Source of the DNA: Deltaproteobacteria bacterium
GTDB taxonomy: Bacteria > Desulfobacterota > Desulfarculia > Adiutricales > Adiutricaceae
Assembly: GCA_031278835.1 (NCBI GenBank)
Contig: JAITJP010000216.1
Coordinates: forward strand, 1 to 8,445
Direction: 5' to 3'
DNA length: 8,445 bases
Positions within the stretch are counted from its first letter, which is position 1; each line of letters starts with the position of its first letter. The notes under the pieces are model-generated. The model made no database searches and had not been told where the DNA came from. It saw nothing but the letters and a program-made list of their open reading frames with translations. Of the stretch, positions 6,233-8,445 are shown piece after piece. The position numbers were made by a program, and so were the translations under genes.

Positions 6233-6335
6233 GGGGGGTTTCCAAACGGTCGCGGTCCAGCGGCCTAACCAAGCCAAGAGTTTTTTTTAACCAAAAGCCC
6301 TGGCCGGTCTATTTTTGGCCAGCCCTGACCATTTT

Positions 6336-6404
6336 GGCTCCGAAAAGCCTCCAGTCAAGGGCCGCTAGGCTTAAACCCTTGACCGTCCGGGTTTTTAGGG
6401 AGCC
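6336..6404. repeat. Nested inverted repeat
   Basis: Inner arms GTCAAGGG (6354-6361) and CCCTTGAC (6376-6383) are perfect with a 14-nt loop. Outer arms GGCTCC (6336-6341) and GGAGCC (6399-6404) are also perfect. Between them an AAAA stretch faces a TTTT stretch, so the whole 69-nt segment can fold as one interrupted hairpin. It could be a structured RNA or the remains of a small palindromic element; nothing identifies it further. Confidence 0.4.
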
Positions 6405-6488
6405 TTTGAAGAGTCATGGCCGTCAAAAAAAAAGCTTATTTTGGTTTTATTTTAAGCCCAAATTTTATTTTTAAGCCAGGAAACTTTC

Positions 6489-6502
6489 GAGGCTTAAGCC
6501 TC
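6489..6502. repeat. 14-bp perfect palindrome
   Basis: GAGGCTTAAGCCTC is self-complementary across all 14 bases. Without a spacer it is more like a dimeric protein site than an RNA hairpin. No flanking gene start is close, so its role is unknown. Confidence 0.4.
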
Positions 6503-6837
6503 TTAAACTCTTAAAACCGGCCTGGGGCCAAAAAAAACAAAGCCCAAAAACACCAGCCTTTTGGCCTTTGATCTGGTGAAACGAAGGTCAAAACAGGGCC
6601 CCACGTTTTCGAGTTCGGGCCATTATACATGATTTTGCCCTAAAATACCTTGCCCCCACGGCTCTGCCCAATTAAAGCGAAATTAGGACCAATAAGCTAG
6701 AGCGTTAAAATTATTCTGCCCATGGTTTCAGGGTTTTATATTAATTAAAAAATTATTTAATCAAAATTCACCAAAAAAAATCCCCCAAGTTTTTGCTACC
6801 AAAAAACGCTCACGATAAAAATTTAACACCCCAGCCA

Positions 6838-6860
6838 ATGAAAGTCTCGACGACTTTCAT
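6838..6860. promoter_or_regulatory. 23-bp operator-like palindrome
   Basis: ATGAAAGTC (6838-6846) and GACTTTCAT (6852-6860) are perfect reverse complements around the 5-nt spacer TCGAC. The length and spacing suit a dimeric helix-turn-helix regulator. There is no adjacent T run, so a terminator is unlikely. It lies in the divergent region, about 210 bases upstream of the first pyk promoter candidate, and its regulator is unknown. Confidence 0.5.
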
Positions 6861-7046
6861 AGAAAAAAACACAAGCCGAAAAAAATAAAAAAAATTTCCC
6901 AAAGCTGGCCTCCAAAATTAAAGGGCCCGAAATAGCCCAGCGCCTAGCCGCCCCAAAAAATTATTTGGCCAATAAAATTTTGGCCAATGGCCAGGGCCCC
7001 TTAGGAAAAAAAAGCAAAGGGCTCAACCTATTAGGCTTCTAAGATT

Positions 7047-7076
7047 GACGATTTCTAAATACAGGGATTATAAGGA
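7047..7076 (+). promoter_or_regulatory. Upstream promoter candidate for pyk
   Basis: TTGACG (7047-7052, five of six) and TATAAG (7071-7076, five of six) are separated by 18 bp. It would start transcription near 7083, upstream of the stronger candidate at 7099-7126. Confidence 0.4.
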
Positions 7077-7098
7077 TTTAATGATAAGGGGATAATAA

Positions 7099-7126
7099 TT
7101 GACATAAGGGTTGGGAAATTTTTAAT
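7099..7126 (+). promoter_or_regulatory. Main promoter candidate for pyk
   Basis: A consensus -35, TTGACA (7099-7104), is followed after 16 bp by TTTAAT (7121-7126), five of six matches to the -10. The expected start point is near 7133, giving pyk a leader of about 180 nt. Confidence 0.6.
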
Positions 7127-7158
7127 TCTCCTCAAGGGAAAAATCTGGCTTTTGGAGT

Positions 7159-7231
7159 TGATAGCTTAGGGGCATAGGTGGAGAATTTTCGCGCTTTGGG
7201 CTATCATTATTAAAGTGGCGTGTTTTTTTTT
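7159..7231 (+). promoter_or_regulatory. Possible attenuator in the pyk leader: terminator and competing stem
   Basis: CGCGCTTT (7190-7197) can pair with AAAGTGGCG (7212-7220), with one G-T wobble and one bulge, and T9 follows (7223-7231). That forms an intrinsic terminator about 84 bases before the pyk ATG. The segment TGATAGCTTAGGG (7159-7171) can instead pair with CTTTGGGCTATCA (7194-7206): seven Watson-Crick pairs, then a wobble-rich extension. This removes the left arm of the terminator. The two folds cannot coexist. This resembles a riboswitch or attenuator, but no known aptamer is recognised. A terminated RNA of about 100 nt could also be a small RNA in its own right. Confidence 0.4.
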
Positions 7232-7314
7232 GAAAATAAATTCTTAGTAAACCAGAGTAGTCGCGACTTAGCCGAAAAACGACCACGGCCGGCGACCACC
7301 TGAAAGGACTCAGT

Positions 7315-8445
7315 ATGACGGAATCAAATTATCTTAGGAAGACTAAAATCGTGGCCACCATCGGCCCTTCGTCCGCTTCGGAGGAAATTTTAACCGGCAT
7401 GATCAAAGCCGGTCTAAACGTGGCCAGGTTGAACTTTTCCCACGGCGATCACGCCAGTCACCGGGCGGCCATCACCTTAATTAGAAAAATCGCCTCCGAG
7501 CAAGGTCGGGAGGTGGGTATTCTCCAAGATCTTAGCGGCCCCAAGATTAGGTTGGGGGCCATCAGCGAAAGGCGTTTGGAAAACGGCCAGGAGATCCGGC
7601 TGATTGTCGGCACCGATGACTGCGATGACGATACCTTGACCGTCAACTATCCTTTTTTGCTGGAAGACGTAAGCGAGGGTAGTCGGATACTTTTAGCCGA
7701 CGGTCGTTTGGAACTTAAGATTTTGGCCATAGAAAAGGATTATCTTCGGGCCGAAGTCTTGACCGGGGGTGAGATAAGCGCCCACAAGGGAGTTAACCTC
7801 CCAGACTCACACCTTAGGATTAAAGCTTTTACGGAAAAAGACAAAAACGATCTGATTTGCGGGCTTGACGCCGTGGTCGATTTCGTGGCCATGAGTTTCG
7901 TGCGTCATGAAGACGATCTTAAGCCCATCAAGGAGTATATCAGCCGCTCAAGCAGCCCGCCGCTTTTAATCGCCAAGATCGAAAAACCCCAGGCTCTCTT
8001 GCGTTTGCCCCAGATCCTGGACGTGGCCGATGGACTCATGGTGGCCAGAGGCGATCTGGGCGTGGAGATGGCCCTGGAAGAAGTGCCCTTGATTCAGAAA
8101 AACCTTATCCAGATGGCCAGAAGGCGCGGCAAGCTGGTTATCACGGCCACCCAGATGTTGGCTTCCATGGTTTCCAGCCCCAGGCCAACCAGGGCCGAGG
8201 TCACCGACGTGGCTAACGCCATTTTGGATGGAACCGACGCCGTCATGCTTTCAGACGAGACCGCTTCGGGTCAATACCCGGTTGAATCGGTTCAAATGCT
8301 AGACCGGGTGGCCGTAAAGGTTGAACCCAGTATCGACTACGATGATTTCATCAAGGAAGAACATGACGCTCGTTTGGAAAAAATGGGCGCTTCCATCACC
8401 AGGGCCGTGGCCATCTTAGCCAGGGATCAAAAAGCCACGGCCATC
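7315..8445 (+). CDS. pyk: Pyruvate kinase, N-terminal 377 residues, open at window end
   Basis: The enzyme transfers phosphate from phosphoenolpyruvate to ADP, giving pyruvate and ATP, the last step of glycolysis. The ATG at 7315 has AAAGGA six bases upstream. The first barrel part carries NVARLNFSHG (35-44) with Arg38, Asn40, Ser42 and His43; the B domain spans roughly 82-175; the barrel resumes with the signature LLIAKIEKPQAL (217-228). Lys221 is catalytic, Glu223 and Asp247 (RGDLG) bind the metal, and Thr279 lies in TATQML. DGTDAVMLSDETASGQYP (305-322) carries Asp where many enzymes have Gly (MLSGET), a position that varies. At the site of rabbit Glu117, within GPKIRL, the residue is Lys77, typical of potassium-independent enzymes. 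Length so far is normal, with no frameshift; most of the C-terminal regulatory domain lies beyond the window. The gene is divergent from the oleA-like gene. Confidence 0.96.
   Translation, partial: MTESNYLRKTKIVATIGPSSASEEILTGMIKAGLNVARLNFSHGDHASHRAAITLIRKIASEQGREVGILQDLSGPKIRLGAISERRLENGQEIRLIVGTDDCDDDTLTVNYPFLLEDVSEGSRILLADGRLELKILAIEKDYLRAEVLTGGEISAHKGVNLPDSHLRIKAFTEKDKNDLICGLDAVVDFVAMSFVRHEDDLKPIKEYISRSSSPPLLIAKIEKPQALLRLPQILDVADGLMVARGDLGVEMALEEVPLIQKNLIQMARRRGKLVITATQMLASMVSSPRPTRAEVTDVANAILDGTDAVMLSDETASGQYPVESVQMLDRVAVKVEPSIDYDDFIKEEHDARLEKMGASITRAVAILARDQKATAI

Larger units (their letters stand above)
6175..7046. other. Divergent intergenic region without a credible gene
   Basis: About 0.87 kb with no reading frame showing codon bias like the neighbours. 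It contains an orphan plus-strand terminator (6210-6232), direct repeats AGCCCTGGCC and AGCCCTGACC (6297-6306, 6321-6330), a nested inverted repeat (6336-6404), the 14-bp palindrome GAGGCTTAAGCCTC (6489-6502), the 23-bp palindromic site (6838-6860), and paired TTGGCCAA palindromes near 6965-6990. Mixed A/T runs and GGCC-rich patches alternate throughout. Confidence 0.6.

Noticed and set aside
6590..6640. tRNA-like T-arm (GAGTTCGGGCC)
   Set aside because: No acceptor stem, anticodon arm or CCA end can be built around it.
7158..7186. Third pyk promoter (TTGATA-17-GAGAAT)
   Set aside because: It is weaker than the two upstream candidates and lies within the segment proposed to fold in the leader RNA. 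It cannot be excluded, but I do not annotate it.

Overview
The window looks like a chromosomal segment of a Gram-negative bacterium. It carries two inner-membrane lipoprotein-maturation enzymes (Lgt, Lnt) and an OmpA-type outer-membrane protein with a signal peptide. Codon choice leans strongly to GCC, GGC, AAG and TTG, GGCC is very frequent on both strands, and the intergenic DNA is rich in A/T runs. I would guess a Desulfobacterota (former Deltaproteobacteria) lineage, possibly host-associated because gene density is low (about 64% coding by my calls), but no marker here settles the taxonomy.

Layout. Positions 1-428 (minus) hold the 5' two-fifths or so of lgt, cut by the window edge. Positions 429-811 are a spacer with a GC-rich hairpin in the lgt leader and a clear intrinsic terminator for the next gene. 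Positions 812-1852 (minus) are an OmpA-family porin-like gene with its own probable promoter and a leader carrying a perfect inverted repeat. From 1853 to 3135 there is about 1.3 kb without a credible gene. It holds a REP-like hairpin, three copies of an 11-bp C/G-rich unit that could form a G-quadruplex on the minus strand, and about four copies of a degenerate 61-72 bp tandem repeat that runs into the end of lnt. Positions 3136-4935 (minus) are lnt and 4998-6026 (minus) an OleA-type thiolase-fold condensing enzyme; the two probably share a transcript. From 6027 to 7314 there is about 1.3 kb of divergent intergenic DNA with inverted repeats, an orphan plus-strand terminator and a promoter/leader region. 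Positions 7315-8445 (plus) are the first 377 codons of pyruvate kinase, open at the window end.

How the genes relate. Lgt attaches diacylglycerol to prolipoproteins and Lnt adds the third acyl chain, so two of the three lipoprotein-maturation steps are encoded within 5 kb, though probably not in one operon. The OmpA protein is an envelope anchor to peptidoglycan. The OleA homologue would condense two acyl-CoAs head to head, the first step of long-chain olefin or ketone synthesis; none of its usual partners (OleB, OleC, OleD) is visible. Pyruvate kinase is transcribed away from these and has a long leader that can be folded into mutually exclusive terminator and anti-terminator stems.

I see no phage, transposase, CRISPR array, defence cassette or tRNA/rRNA gene. 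The most interesting signals are non-coding: the pyk leader, the tandem repeat overlapping the lnt stop, and several perfect palindromes. All folding and promoter statements come from reading by eye.
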